NCBI GenBank assembly: GCA_937139475.1
Contig: CAKZQF010000172.1
Coordinates: 1-54,472, forward strand
DNA length: 54,472 nt
DNA from: an uncultured Gammaproteobacteria bacterium
GTDB taxonomy: Bacteria; Pseudomonadota; Gammaproteobacteria; Enterobacterales; Psychrobiaceae
Direction of reading: 5' to 3'
The position numbers and the translations under genes are program-made. The notes beneath the pieces are model-generated. The model saw nothing but the letters and a program-made list of their open reading frames with translations, made no database searches and was not told the origin of the DNA. Positions 47,761 through 54,472 of this stretch are shown here, in pieces (within the stretch, counting starts at the first letter, position 1; each line of letters begins with the position of its first letter).

Positions 47761-49005
47761 ATGAAATATTTATTACTGATAACTTCGCTATTTTTTGCGA
47801 CGAGCTCTTTTTCGCAACAAAGCTTTAAGGTGAGTCATCAACATAAAAATAGCGCCCGGGCTCAACAAGCACCATACATATTGCTTATTTCACTCGATGG
47901 TTTTCGTTGGGATTACGTTGAAAAGTATCAACCAGCGTTTCTGTCACAATGGATTAAAGACAGCGCTAGGTTAACAGCCCTACGCCCGTCTTTTCCAACC
48001 AAGACATTTCCAAACCACCTTAGCATAGTGACGGGTTCATACCCACAGCGGCACGGTATTTTAGCTAACCGGTTTTACGCACCAGATTTGAAAAAGCATT
48101 ACTCGCTGAAAGAGCAAGATGCGGTTGTCAATCCAGATTTTTATCTGGTTAACCCATTGTGGGTTTTAGCTGAACAACAAGGCATGCGTACTTCTAGCTA
48201 TTTCTGGCCGGGGTCAGAAGCCGCCATATCAGGGGTAACCCCCACGTATTTTCAGCCCTACGATCATAACGCGCCGCATCAGCAGCGAATTAACACTGTA
48301 CTACAGTGGTATAACTTACCTGCCGAGCGCCGCCCACACCTTACAACAATGTACTTTCACGATGTCGATAGTGCAGGTCATGACTTTGGCCAAGGCTCAC
48401 CAGAGTTAATTCAAGCCTTGGAAAAAGTTGATAATTCACTTAAAGACCTGACAACAAAGCTAGCGAAGCTACCTTTTGAAGTTAATGTGGTTATCGTTTC
48501 AGATCACGGCATGGCACAGCGTAAGCGGGAAGATTTTGAGCAATTACCTAGCTGGGTGAATCAAGAATACTATGTCAAAGGTTCTGGCCCAATAGTCCAT
48601 ATTTACGACATTAAAGGCTCGAGCAAAACGCTCACTGAGACCACCCGACAATTGAATCAGCAGGCTCAACATTATAAATGCTATCGCTACCAAGATATTC
48701 CCCGCCGTTATAACGCGTTCCAATCAAACAGGATTGGGGATATTGCCTGTTTAGCAGATAAAGACTGGGCCATTGGCCTATTCTCTCATCGCCCGGTCGG
48801 GGACCACGGTTGGAGTCAATTTAATACAACAGATATGAACGGGGTTTTTTATGCTAAAGGTCCAGCATTTAAAAAAGGAATCATTCGCCCCATCGCGGAG
48901 AACGTCAACATTATGCCGTTGTTAGCGCATATCTTGGGTATAAAAATCCCCCATGAGATTGATGGTAAGGTTAGTACCTTAGCGCCATTACTTAATCACA
49001 AGTAG
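47761..49005 (+). CDS. exported nucleotide pyrophosphatase/phosphodiesterase (NPP family)
   Basis: 414-residue alkaline-phosphatase-superfamily hydrolase with a cleavable signal peptide (YLLLITSLFFATSSFS). The first metal site is LISLDGFRWDY; the nucleophile is Thr near residue 82 in PTKTFPNHLSIVTG; later metal ligands are MYFHDVDSAGHDFG, VIVSDHGMAQ and GDHGWSQF. This combination (TFPNH, DxxGHxxG, SDHGM) is typical of ectonucleotide pyrophosphatase/phosphodiesterases rather than sulfatases. A periplasmic role in cleaving nucleotides or phosphodiesters for phosphate or nucleoside scavenging is likely. It appears monocistronic. Confidence 0.92.
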   Translation: MKYLLLITSLFFATSSFSQQSFKVSHQHKNSARAQQAPYILLISLDGFRWDYVEKYQPAFLSQWIKDSARLTALRPSFPTKTFPNHLSIVTGSYPQRHGILANRFYAPDLKKHYSLKEQDAVVNPDFYLVNPLWVLAEQQGMRTSSYFWPGSEAAISGVTPTYFQPYDHNAPHQQRINTVLQWYNLPAERRPHLTTMYFHDVDSAGHDFGQGSPELIQALEKVDNSLKDLTTKLAKLPFEVNVVIVSDHGMAQRKREDFEQLPSWVNQEYYVKGSGPIVHIYDIKGSSKTLTETTRQLNQQAQHYKCYRYQDIPRRYNAFQSNRIGDIACLADKDWAIGLFSHRPVGDHGWSQFNTTDMNGVFYAKGPAFKKGIIRPIAENVNIMPLLAHILGIKIPHEIDGKVSTLAPLLNHK

Positions 49006-49026
49006 CCAGGTTTTTGCTTGCACTAG

Positions 49027-49683
49027 CTACGGGGGTGCCATCACCCCCTCAAGCTTTTCACTGAGTTTTTTATGTTTTTTGTTCAACAGGAAGTGTAACG
49101 GGAGCTCACTAAGTACATCAGAAGACTCGAACTGTTCCAATGGAAAATTAAGTGATTGAACGACGAATTCACCAAGGCCCTGCTCAAAAAGAAGAATATC
49201 AAAGCGATCAGCGACTAGCATATTTATCAATCTCTCACTCTGTGAGACCGCAGCATAAGTCTTGCCATATTTAGCGATATCCAGGTATCCGTACCAGCCT
49301 TTCAAATACCCGATTTTATAGTTTTTTAGATCACTGACCGAGTTAATTTTATCGACCGTGCCTTTACGATAAAAAGCCACTACTTTTGAGTTTGCTATGG
49401 GTATTTTTACAACGATAATATTTTTAAACTGCGCTAGGGCGTGAGATGAACGCGCATAGTCACCATCAACCACCCCTCGTTCAAGTTCGCTTAAACCACG
49501 TGCTCTAGGTCGAAAGTGATATTTAGGCGTCAAATTCAATCGATGTATGAGGTCATTAAATTCCTTAAAAGATTGGTCTTGCTCTAAATATGCGATGGGA
49601 ACCGCAGTACTGATATTGAACTCTACTGCATTTAACGACTGTAATGATACAAGAAGACAGGAAGTCTTTATTAGCATATTCAT
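49027..49683 (-). CDS. small periplasmic solute-binding-like protein (type 2, SBP_bac_3)
   Basis: About 219 residues with a signal peptide (MLIKTSCLLVSLQSLNAVEF) followed by a type 2 periplasmic-binding fold: KYHFRPRARGLSELERGVVDGDYARS, then LKNYKIGYLKGWYGYLDI and a C-terminal lobe. Proteins of this size with no ABC partner are common in Alteromonadales and Shewanella-like genomes; their ligands are unknown. Two adjacent ATGs follow GAGAG; I use the second. The last codons (VMAPP) lie in a GC-rich hairpin, GGGGGTG / CACCCCC (49031-49048), that may end both this gene and the convergent phosphodiesterase gene. Confidence 0.75.
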   Translation of the reverse strand: MNMLIKTSCLLVSLQSLNAVEFNISTAVPIAYLEQDQSFKEFNDLIHRLNLTPKYHFRPRARGLSELERGVVDGDYARSSHALAQFKNIIVVKIPIANSKVVAFYRKGTVDKINSVSDLKNYKIGYLKGWYGYLDIAKYGKTYAAVSQSERLINMLVADRFDILLFEQGLGEFVVQSLNFPLEQFESSDVLSELPLHFLLNKKHKKLSEKLEGVMAPP

Positions 49684-50029
49684 CATTTCTCTCACAAGAA
49701 TCAGTGAAGCATGAAATATCCCTATTTTTTCTACCTTATTGTAAAAATTCCTAGCCTTAGCAAAGCCAGAAGTGCGGTAGGCATTAATTTAATGGGTATA
49801 GTCAAAAAGTAACTACTTGTACATTTTTTTTAATAAAATCGACAATTTTCAGCACATTTCACTACTCGTCCTGCGTTTATCGAACTAACGACTGAATAGT
49901 GTTCTAATTAAAGTCTGGCAACGTTGCTTTTAATTACGTATTTATTGGCAAACCTTGACTACCATTAGCTGCCCCTATCCAATGATATTTTGTTATAATC
50001 AGCTCAAATCACGCTAACGAATCAATATC
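49684..50029. other. 346-bp intergenic region with an extended -10 promoter
   Basis: No gene is visible. Near the right end TGTTATAAT (49991-49999) is a perfect extended -10 element on the plus strand, about 30 bases before the DUF2947 start codon; no good -35 hexamer sits at the usual distance, as expected for extended -10 promoters. The rest is AT-rich with a T-run near 49825 and nothing assignable. Confidence 0.55.
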
Positions 50030-50530
50030 ATGAGTTATATTCCATTAGAACAACATCATAAAGCTTGGGTTTTTCGTCACCAAAGCTGCCCTATTAGCGA
50101 TGACGACAAGACTAAAATCAAGCCTATGGAGGCACAACGTGCTGTGACCTTTTGGAACACCTTTGTCAGTAAGCAGGTTGACCATCCTGATTTTTTCAAG
50201 AAAGGGGACTGGGCCTTTAGCCAAAGTACTTGGCTTGATCAGGGAAAGTGGGAACCAGAGTGGGAGAGTGATGAAAATGAGCTTCCTGAACTCATTTTAA
50301 CCCACCTGCCTTGGCCAAATAACACGGTGGTTTACTATTGCAATGATCGTCAACATGTCATTGAGACAACATGGGAAGTGTTTAAACGTTGCTGGAAAAA
50401 TTTTCTCTTTATGGACGATGGCCCAGTACTCGTTGGTAAAAAACGCGACCAAGTGGTCCAGTTTATGTCCAATGGTACCTTTAGGGTCGGCTCAAAAGCG
50501 GCACCAAGTAGTAAGAAAGATCTCCAGTAA
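50030..50530 (+). CDS. DUF2947-family protein
   Basis: 166-residue soluble protein rich in Trp and acidic residues (GDWAFSQSTWLDQGKWEPEWESDENELPEL), matching the Gammaproteobacterial DUF2947 family of unknown function. The motif VYYCNDRQHVIETTWEVFKRCWKNFLF and the C-terminal GTFRVGSK are recognisable. No signal peptide or membrane segment is present. Its stop overlaps the rlmF start by one base (TAATG), so both are made from one message by coupled translation. A link to ribosome maturation is suggested only by that coupling. Confidence 0.82.
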   Translation: MSYIPLEQHHKAWVFRHQSCPISDDDKTKIKPMEAQRAVTFWNTFVSKQVDHPDFFKKGDWAFSQSTWLDQGKWEPEWESDENELPELILTHLPWPNNTVVYYCNDRQHVIETTWEVFKRCWKNFLFMDDGPVLVGKKRDQVVQFMSNGTFRVGSKAAPSSKKDLQ

Positions 50531-51462
50531 TGTCAACCAAACAAAAGCTTCATCCACGTAACCGCCATAACCAGGATTATGATTTTGAAGCGCTATCTAA
50601 AGCAAACCCAAGTTTGTTGCCATTTGTCCGGCCAAATCCTTACGGTAACCTGTCAATAGACTTTGCTAATAGCGAGGCGGTCAAGGCGCTCAATGGCGCC
50701 ATTTTGAAGTTGCAATATCAGCTGGATTATTGGGATATACCCAAAGGTTTTTTATGCCCGCCTATTCCGGGGCGCGTTGACTATATTCATTATCTTGCCG
50801 ACCTTCTAAAAGCAACCAATAACAATAAAATTGCGAGACAGGCAGTCGGGTTAGATATTGGCACCGGTGCGAGTTGTATCTACCCTATCCTTGGCAATCG
50901 TACTTATAATTGGCAGTTTGTTGCCAGCGATATAGATCCAAAATCAATTGCCTCTAGCCATAACATAATTGCCAATAATAAAGGGCTAGCATCGGCCATT
51001 ACATTGCGCCAACAACACAACGCCACGCGAATATTCAATGGCGTCGTCACGCCAAATGATCATTTTGATTTCATCCTGTGTAATCCTCCGTTTCACCAAT
51101 CATTAGCGGAGGCTCAGCGCGGCAGCAACCGCAAGCGAGCCAATCTTGGTACCAATAGGAAGGACCAAGATAAACTGAATTTCGGTGGACAAAAAGCCGA
51201 ATTGTGGTGCCCCGGCGGCGAAGTGGCCTTTATAAAAACCATGATAAATGAAAGCAAGGACTTTGCTTCTCAGGTGTTATGGTTTACTTCACTAGTGTCT
51301 AAAAAAGACAATTTATCCGCACTTAAGAAGCGCCTAAAAAAGGTAGGCGCACTAGAAGTTAAAGTCATTAAAATGGCCCAAGGGCAAAAAATTAGCCGCT
51401 TTATCGCATGGACTTACCTTGATCAAAAGGCACAGCAAGCTTGGTGTAAACAACGGTTCTAG
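50530..51462 (+). CDS. rlmF: 23S rRNA (adenine(1618)-N(6))-methyltransferase
   Basis: S-adenosylmethionine-dependent enzyme methylating A1618 of 23S rRNA in Gammaproteobacteria. The AdoMet motif is LDIGTGASCIYPILG near residue 115 and the amino-methyltransferase motif is DFILCNPPFHQS near residue 180 (NPPF). The N-terminus (LHPRNRHNQDYDFEALSKANPSL) and YWDIPKGFLCPPIPGRVDYIHYLADLL are characteristic of RlmF. The 310-residue length matches. It is coupled to the DUF2947 gene by a one-base overlap and followed 7 bases later by the convergent hydroxylase gene. Confidence 0.95.
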   Translation: MSTKQKLHPRNRHNQDYDFEALSKANPSLLPFVRPNPYGNLSIDFANSEAVKALNGAILKLQYQLDYWDIPKGFLCPPIPGRVDYIHYLADLLKATNNNKIARQAVGLDIGTGASCIYPILGNRTYNWQFVASDIDPKSIASSHNIIANNKGLASAITLRQQHNATRIFNGVVTPNDHFDFILCNPPFHQSLAEAQRGSNRKRANLGTNRKDQDKLNFGGQKAELWCPGGEVAFIKTMINESKDFASQVLWFTSLVSKKDNLSALKKRLKKVGALEVKVIKMAQGQKISRFIAWTYLDQKAQQAWCKQRF

Positions 51463-51469
51463 TGACTAG

Positions 51470-52339
51470 TTAGTCAATTGCCGGTAATTGCTTGGCGTTT
51501 TTTTCTGCTACCGTCACTGTCTCAGTTGGCACCGAACTCGTTGGATAAGAAAACAATACTCTGGCGCCTTTGGCTAACGACTTGGCACGCAACGCCTGTC
51601 TAAACATATGCAGCCACTGGTGAAAACTAATAACAACTGGGTTATAGGTATCAATTTGGCCGATAATGCCATATCGACAGGGCTTGTTGAGGTCTTCCTC
51701 AACAAAGGTACCAAAAAGCTTGTCCCACAGTATTAATACACCAGCAAAATTGCGGTCGATATAACCGGGGTTAATCGCGTGGTGTACTCGATGATGGGAT
51801 GGCGTGTTAAACAATTTCTCTAGCCAGCCCAACTTGCCAATAATTTCAGTATGAACAAAAAATTGAAAGGCGAGATTACACGCCACGACAATTAATACAA
51901 CGTTAGGATCAAAGCCTAGTAGCATCATCGGGGTCCAGAACAACCACATTCCCGCCACAGGGTACATCAGACTTTGGCGAAACGCAGTACTAAAATTCAT
52001 CCGAGTTGAACTGTGATGAACCACATGCGCCGCCCATAACCAATGCACATTGTGTGAGGCTCGATGGAACCAATAATACAAAAAATCTTGCAGTAAAAAA
52101 GCGCAAATGACGCTGAGCAGACTTAGCTCGATGTCAAACAAGCGATGCTCAAATAACCAATAAAACAAAGGCATCAATAGCAGTAATGACAATGCATCAG
52201 CCCCTTGATGCATAATCGCTAATGCCGTATTGGCCAATGAGTCTTTAATATCATAACGGGCGCGATATTTTATAAATTCATAGCCGATACACAACCAGAA
52301 TATTGGGCTTAGAGCCAATAATATTAACTCAACACTCAT
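51470..52339 (-). CDS. sterol desaturase / fatty acid hydroxylase family membrane enzyme
   Basis: 289-residue di-iron integral membrane oxygenase. Histidine clusters are present: FHRASHNVHWLWAAHVVHHSS, FFVHTEI and PSHHRVHHAINPGYIDRN, the usual HxxxH, HxxHH and (H/Q)xxHH set of the FA_hydroxylase superfamily. Hydrophobic helices precede each cluster. The sequence GVLILWDKLFGTF after the last cluster is common in bacterial members. Its start overlaps the end of the SRPBCC gene by 11 bases, so they form one operon. Lipid hydroxylation or desaturation is likely; the specific substrate is unknown. Confidence 0.92.
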   Translation of the reverse strand: MSVELILLALSPIFWLCIGYEFIKYRARYDIKDSLANTALAIMHQGADALSLLLLMPLFYWLFEHRLFDIELSLLSVICAFLLQDFLYYWFHRASHNVHWLWAAHVVHHSSTRMNFSTAFRQSLMYPVAGMWLFWTPMMLLGFDPNVVLIVVACNLAFQFFVHTEIIGKLGWLEKLFNTPSHHRVHHAINPGYIDRNFAGVLILWDKLFGTFVEEDLNKPCRYGIIGQIDTYNPVVISFHQWLHMFRQALRAKSLAKGARVLFSYPTSSVPTETVTVAEKNAKQLPAID

Positions 52340-52757
52340 CGCAAAACCTCGCTAGTTTATGCAGCCCCTTCTCGATATCACGAGTAATAATAGCCTTAAC
52401 GATAAACTTGGGTTGCCACCAAGGCGCTCGACATACAATAGAGTAATCAACCACTGTTTCATCCTCTTGTGCTCGCAACATAATGTCCCCTTGATGATTT
52501 GAAACCGGCCCCTTACCGATAATGCGGTAGCGAATATGTTGCTCATTCGCACATACAATTTGTTCAAAAAACGTTTGCCCATGCAGTGTTACCTTGCGAA
52601 TAGCGCCACTACCGCCATCGGGTTCCCCAGCATCCGCATCTCTAGTCTGCTGGAACCGGCCATTGAAAAAACGTTCAAGTTGATCATGTAAAAGCAGCTG
52701 CTGCATCACCCACGATGGTCTGTTGGCTATAACTTTAGTTAATCTTATTTTTATCAT
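52329..52757 (-). CDS. small SRPBCC-like protein (DUF4166 resemblance uncertain)
   Basis: 142-residue soluble protein with a predicted alpha/beta helix-grip pattern: strands around VTLHGQTFFEQIVCANEQHI, YRIIGKGPVSNHQGDIML and ETVVDYSIVCRAPWW, then a long C-terminal helix (IVKAIITRDIEKGLHKLARF). This suits a polyketide-cyclase/START-like (SRPBCC) lipid-binding protein; identification is by pattern only. It is first in an operon with the membrane hydroxylase (11-base overlap), so it may bind or deliver that enzyme's hydrophobic substrate. It is divergent from an OruR-type AraC regulator. Confidence 0.65.
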   Translation of the reverse strand: MIKIRLTKVIANRPSWVMQQLLLHDQLERFFNGRFQQTRDADAGEPDGGSGAIRKVTLHGQTFFEQIVCANEQHIRYRIIGKGPVSNHQGDIMLRAQEDETVVDYSIVCRAPWWQPKFIVKAIITRDIEKGLHKLARFCDEC

Positions 52758-52804
52758 TATTGGTTAACACTAAGGCGACAATGTAAAACAGCATAATTAA
52801 TTTT

Positions 52805-52858
52805 TACGTGACAGACTTGCCAAAGCGTGACAGTATTTTTGTCTTTAGGTGACACAAA
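52805..52858. promoter_or_regulatory. three phased GTGACA repeats in a divergent promoter region
   Basis: GTGACA occurs at about 52807, 52828 and 52850, steps of 21 and 22 bp, close to two DNA turns each. The contexts are ACGTGACAGA, GCGTGACAGT and AGGTGACACA. They lie between the OruR-type regulator and the SRPBCC-hydroxylase operon, which makes them candidate AraC-family operator half-sites controlling both directions. Confidence 0.5.
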
Positions 52859-52867
52859 GGATTAGTA

Positions 52868-53863
52868 ATGTTTAATACATCGCAAACTTATTTTACTAGT
52901 GTATTGGACTTCCTTGAGAGAAAAGGCATTGCCTCTAGCAGTGCTTTGCAGGGGATAGACTTCGAACAATTTATCCACTATAAAAAACAACAACGGGTAT
53001 CACTCCCCTACTACAGCGCATTACTCGACTACGGCAAGACGACACTTAATGACCCATTATTTGGCTTCCATTTGGGCTGTGACATTCACAGTGCAGATTA
53101 TGGGGTATTAGGTTATCTAATTGAATCAAGTGAGAATTTAGCCTGTGCAATTAAGCACTTGCTGGCCTTTGATAAACTTGTTGCCAATATTGGTATAATT
53201 GATTTTGAGGTCGCTGGCCCGCAAGCGATCATTCGCTGGACGCCACAAGCCCCATGTAGCGAACAGGTTACCCTAAGAAATATGGCAGCCTGGCTAACAA
53301 CTGCAAAGCAACTGCTAGGCAACGAATTGAGCCCCACTGAGGTAAGATTATGCTATCGCTTTGAGCCTGATTCTCTGCTGCTGCTTGGTGAGCACTTGAA
53401 CTGCAGCGTTACATCTCACTGCCAATTTAATGAGATAGTTTTTCCCAGCAATTTACTGTCGCTAACTTTTCGGAGTGATAACCCGCAACTACATCAAACC
53501 ATGACCGCCTTATCACAGCAACAACTGGCACAGCTTAATGAGCATAAGTCGATTAAGAACGAAATTATTCATTTGCTTAGTATAAAACCCAACCTACAAG
53601 ACTGCACACTGCTGCAATTCTCCAGCCTTTTTAATATGTCTTCCCGGACACTGCAACGCCAACTAAAAAGAGAAGGTTGCCATTTTGCACAGCTCCTAGA
53701 TAAAGAAAGAAAACAACGGGTAATCAAACAAATAGATAAAATGAAGTTAGGTGAATTATCTTCACAGCTAGGGTTTAATGAACAAAGCTCGTTTAATCGC
53801 GCTTTTAGGCGCTGGTTTGATTGTTCCCCCAAGGTCTATTTATTAGCAACCAGACAGGTATAA
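52868..53863 (+). CDS. AraC-family regulator, OruR/ArgR-like
   Basis: 331-residue regulator with an Arabinose_bd-type N-terminal domain (about 20-200, DPLFGFHLGCDIHSADYGVLG) and an AraC DNA-binding domain (about 230-325, FSSLFNMSSRTLQRQLKREG; MKLGELSSQLGFNEQSSFNRAFRRWF). It has the same architecture as the regulator at 3706, but the two are clearly different. The 110-base divergent gap to the SRPBCC-hydroxylase operon contains GTGACA-type repeats (ACGTGACAGA near 52805, GCGTGACAGT near 52826, AGGTGACACA near 52848), which may be its sites. It likely controls that lipid-modifying operon. Confidence 0.9.
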   Translation: MFNTSQTYFTSVLDFLERKGIASSSALQGIDFEQFIHYKKQQRVSLPYYSALLDYGKTTLNDPLFGFHLGCDIHSADYGVLGYLIESSENLACAIKHLLAFDKLVANIGIIDFEVAGPQAIIRWTPQAPCSEQVTLRNMAAWLTTAKQLLGNELSPTEVRLCYRFEPDSLLLLGEHLNCSVTSHCQFNEIVFPSNLLSLTFRSDNPQLHQTMTALSQQQLAQLNEHKSIKNEIIHLLSIKPNLQDCTLLQFSSLFNMSSRTLQRQLKREGCHFAQLLDKERKQRVIKQIDKMKLGELSSQLGFNEQSSFNRAFRRWFDCSPKVYLLATRQV

Positions 53864-53896
53864 TCTCCTCGTTTTAATCAAATTAGCCAGGTTGTT

Positions 53897-54472
53897 ATGC
53901 ACGCTGTTCAGCGCCTTCATCAATATCGTCAAAGTATTAGTACACGCCCTTTCAAAGCTCGTGGTTATAAAGTAGAGCGATGTGAAAACTGTCGAATATC
54001 AGTTAAGTTTTGCATCTGCCAGCATAAGCCAATCTGCACAAGTGGTGCGTCATTCTTACTTTTGATGTGGGACGACGAAGTACTAAAGCCTAGCAACACT
54101 GGCCGATTAATCGCTGATTTAATTGAAGATACTCACGCTTTTATTTGGCGAAGAAAAGAGTTGGATCCGGAGATTGAAGCGCTAATAACAAGCGATAAAT
54201 ATCAACCTTTTGTGGTTTTCCCACAGGACTACGCACACCCGCAACAACAAGTTATTAATCAGGTACCAATGCTCGAAAATGGCAAGCGCCCACTGTTTAT
54301 CTTACTCGACGGTAGCTGGCGTGAGGCCAAGAAAATGTTTCGCAAGAGCCCTTATCTAGAGCAGTTTCCGGTGCTATCAATCAACCTTGAATCGCAAGAT
54401 GAACGCTACCGTTTGCGCAAAGCCAATGGTGATGATCGCCTTGCTACCGCCGAAGTCGCAGCCCATGTACTA
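53897..54472 (+). CDS. DTW-domain tRNA-uridine aminocarboxypropyltransferase, 3' end cut off
   Basis: Open from the ATG at 53897 to the window edge (192 codons seen). The N-terminus carries a zinc-type cluster, CENCRISVKFCIC, and the body contains the DTW-family segment LLDGSWREAKKMFRKSPYL followed by ERYRLRKANGDDRLATAEV. DTW proteins (TapT/TuaA group) transfer the 3-amino-3-carboxypropyl group of S-adenosylmethionine to a uridine of tRNA to give acp3U. The motif residue usually Thr is Ser here. It lies 33 bases after the AraC regulator with no obvious terminator between. The last residues are missing only because the window ends. Confidence 0.88.
   Translation, partial: MHAVQRLHQYRQSISTRPFKARGYKVERCENCRISVKFCICQHKPICTSGASFLLLMWDDEVLKPSNTGRLIADLIEDTHAFIWRRKELDPEIEALITSDKYQPFVVFPQDYAHPQQQVINQVPMLENGKRPLFILLDGSWREAKKMFRKSPYLEQFPVLSINLESQDERYRLRKANGDDRLATAEVAAHVL

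Noticed and set aside
33184..49005. Considered the sulfatase and the NPP phosphodiesterase as related duplicates.
   Set aside because: They share only the alkaline phosphatase superfamily fold: one has the CSPTR formylglycine signature, the other the TFPNH threonine nucleophile.

Overview
The window reads as the chromosome of a marine Gammaproteobacterium, most likely an Alteromonadales/Colwelliaceae-type organism. This is an inference from gene content: a monomeric NADP isocitrate dehydrogenase, FadH, RlmF coupled to a DUF2947 gene, HopJ, SelO, a CadC/PD40 regulator beside a TonB receptor, a sulfatase, many AraC regulators, and modest GC. Genes are dense on both strands. There is no rRNA, no complete tRNA, no CRISPR array, no insertion sequence and no phage gene. 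Thirty-eight protein genes can be supported; the last runs off the right edge.

Layout. 1-4.8 kb: a secreted HExxHxxGxxH metalloprotease, a urea transporter and an OruR-type AraC regulator. 4.9-6.9 kb: fadH (2,4-dienoyl-CoA reductase), divergent from that regulator. 7.1-12.1 kb: a tetR / membrane-fusion / RND-pump operon on the minus strand, with a near-consensus promoter overlapped by a perfect 15-bp inverted repeat. 12.6-15.3 kb: monomeric isocitrate dehydrogenase and a HopJ-family gene. 15.3-28.4 kb: a membrane-bound winged-helix/beta-propeller regulator, a TonB-dependent receptor, a MacA/MacB-like exporter with two separate permeases, and a large two-domain M16 peptidase lipoprotein; this looks like a peptide-handling island. 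28.5-31.9 kb: an apparently bifunctional GGDEF-EAL protein with four PAS domains.

32-38.4 kb: a sulfatase, a DUF4862 protein and two phytanoyl-CoA-type dioxygenases, bracketed by two AraC regulators. This is the best candidate for an undescribed inducible catabolic locus. 38.5-43.2 kb: a translationally coupled DegT-fold aminotransferase and FemAB-like acyltransferase, then a fold-type III PLP enzyme with atypical metal-site residues and a DUF819 membrane protein. 43.4-49.7 kb: SelO, an AGCS amino acid symporter, an EamA exporter preceded by an attenuator-like leader, a secreted NPP-type phosphodiesterase and a small periplasmic binding protein. 50-54.5 kb: DUF2947-rlmF, an SRPBCC/fatty acid hydroxylase pair divergent from an OruR-type regulator, and the start of a DTW-domain tRNA modification gene.

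The strongest new signals lie between genes: the tetR operator, three AATCGA boxes spaced 11 and 22 bp before the TonB receptor, a tandem 22-bp repeat before the MacAB-like operon, a palindrome before the PLP enzyme, and the leader before the EamA gene. All functions are read from protein motifs by eye; no database search was run.
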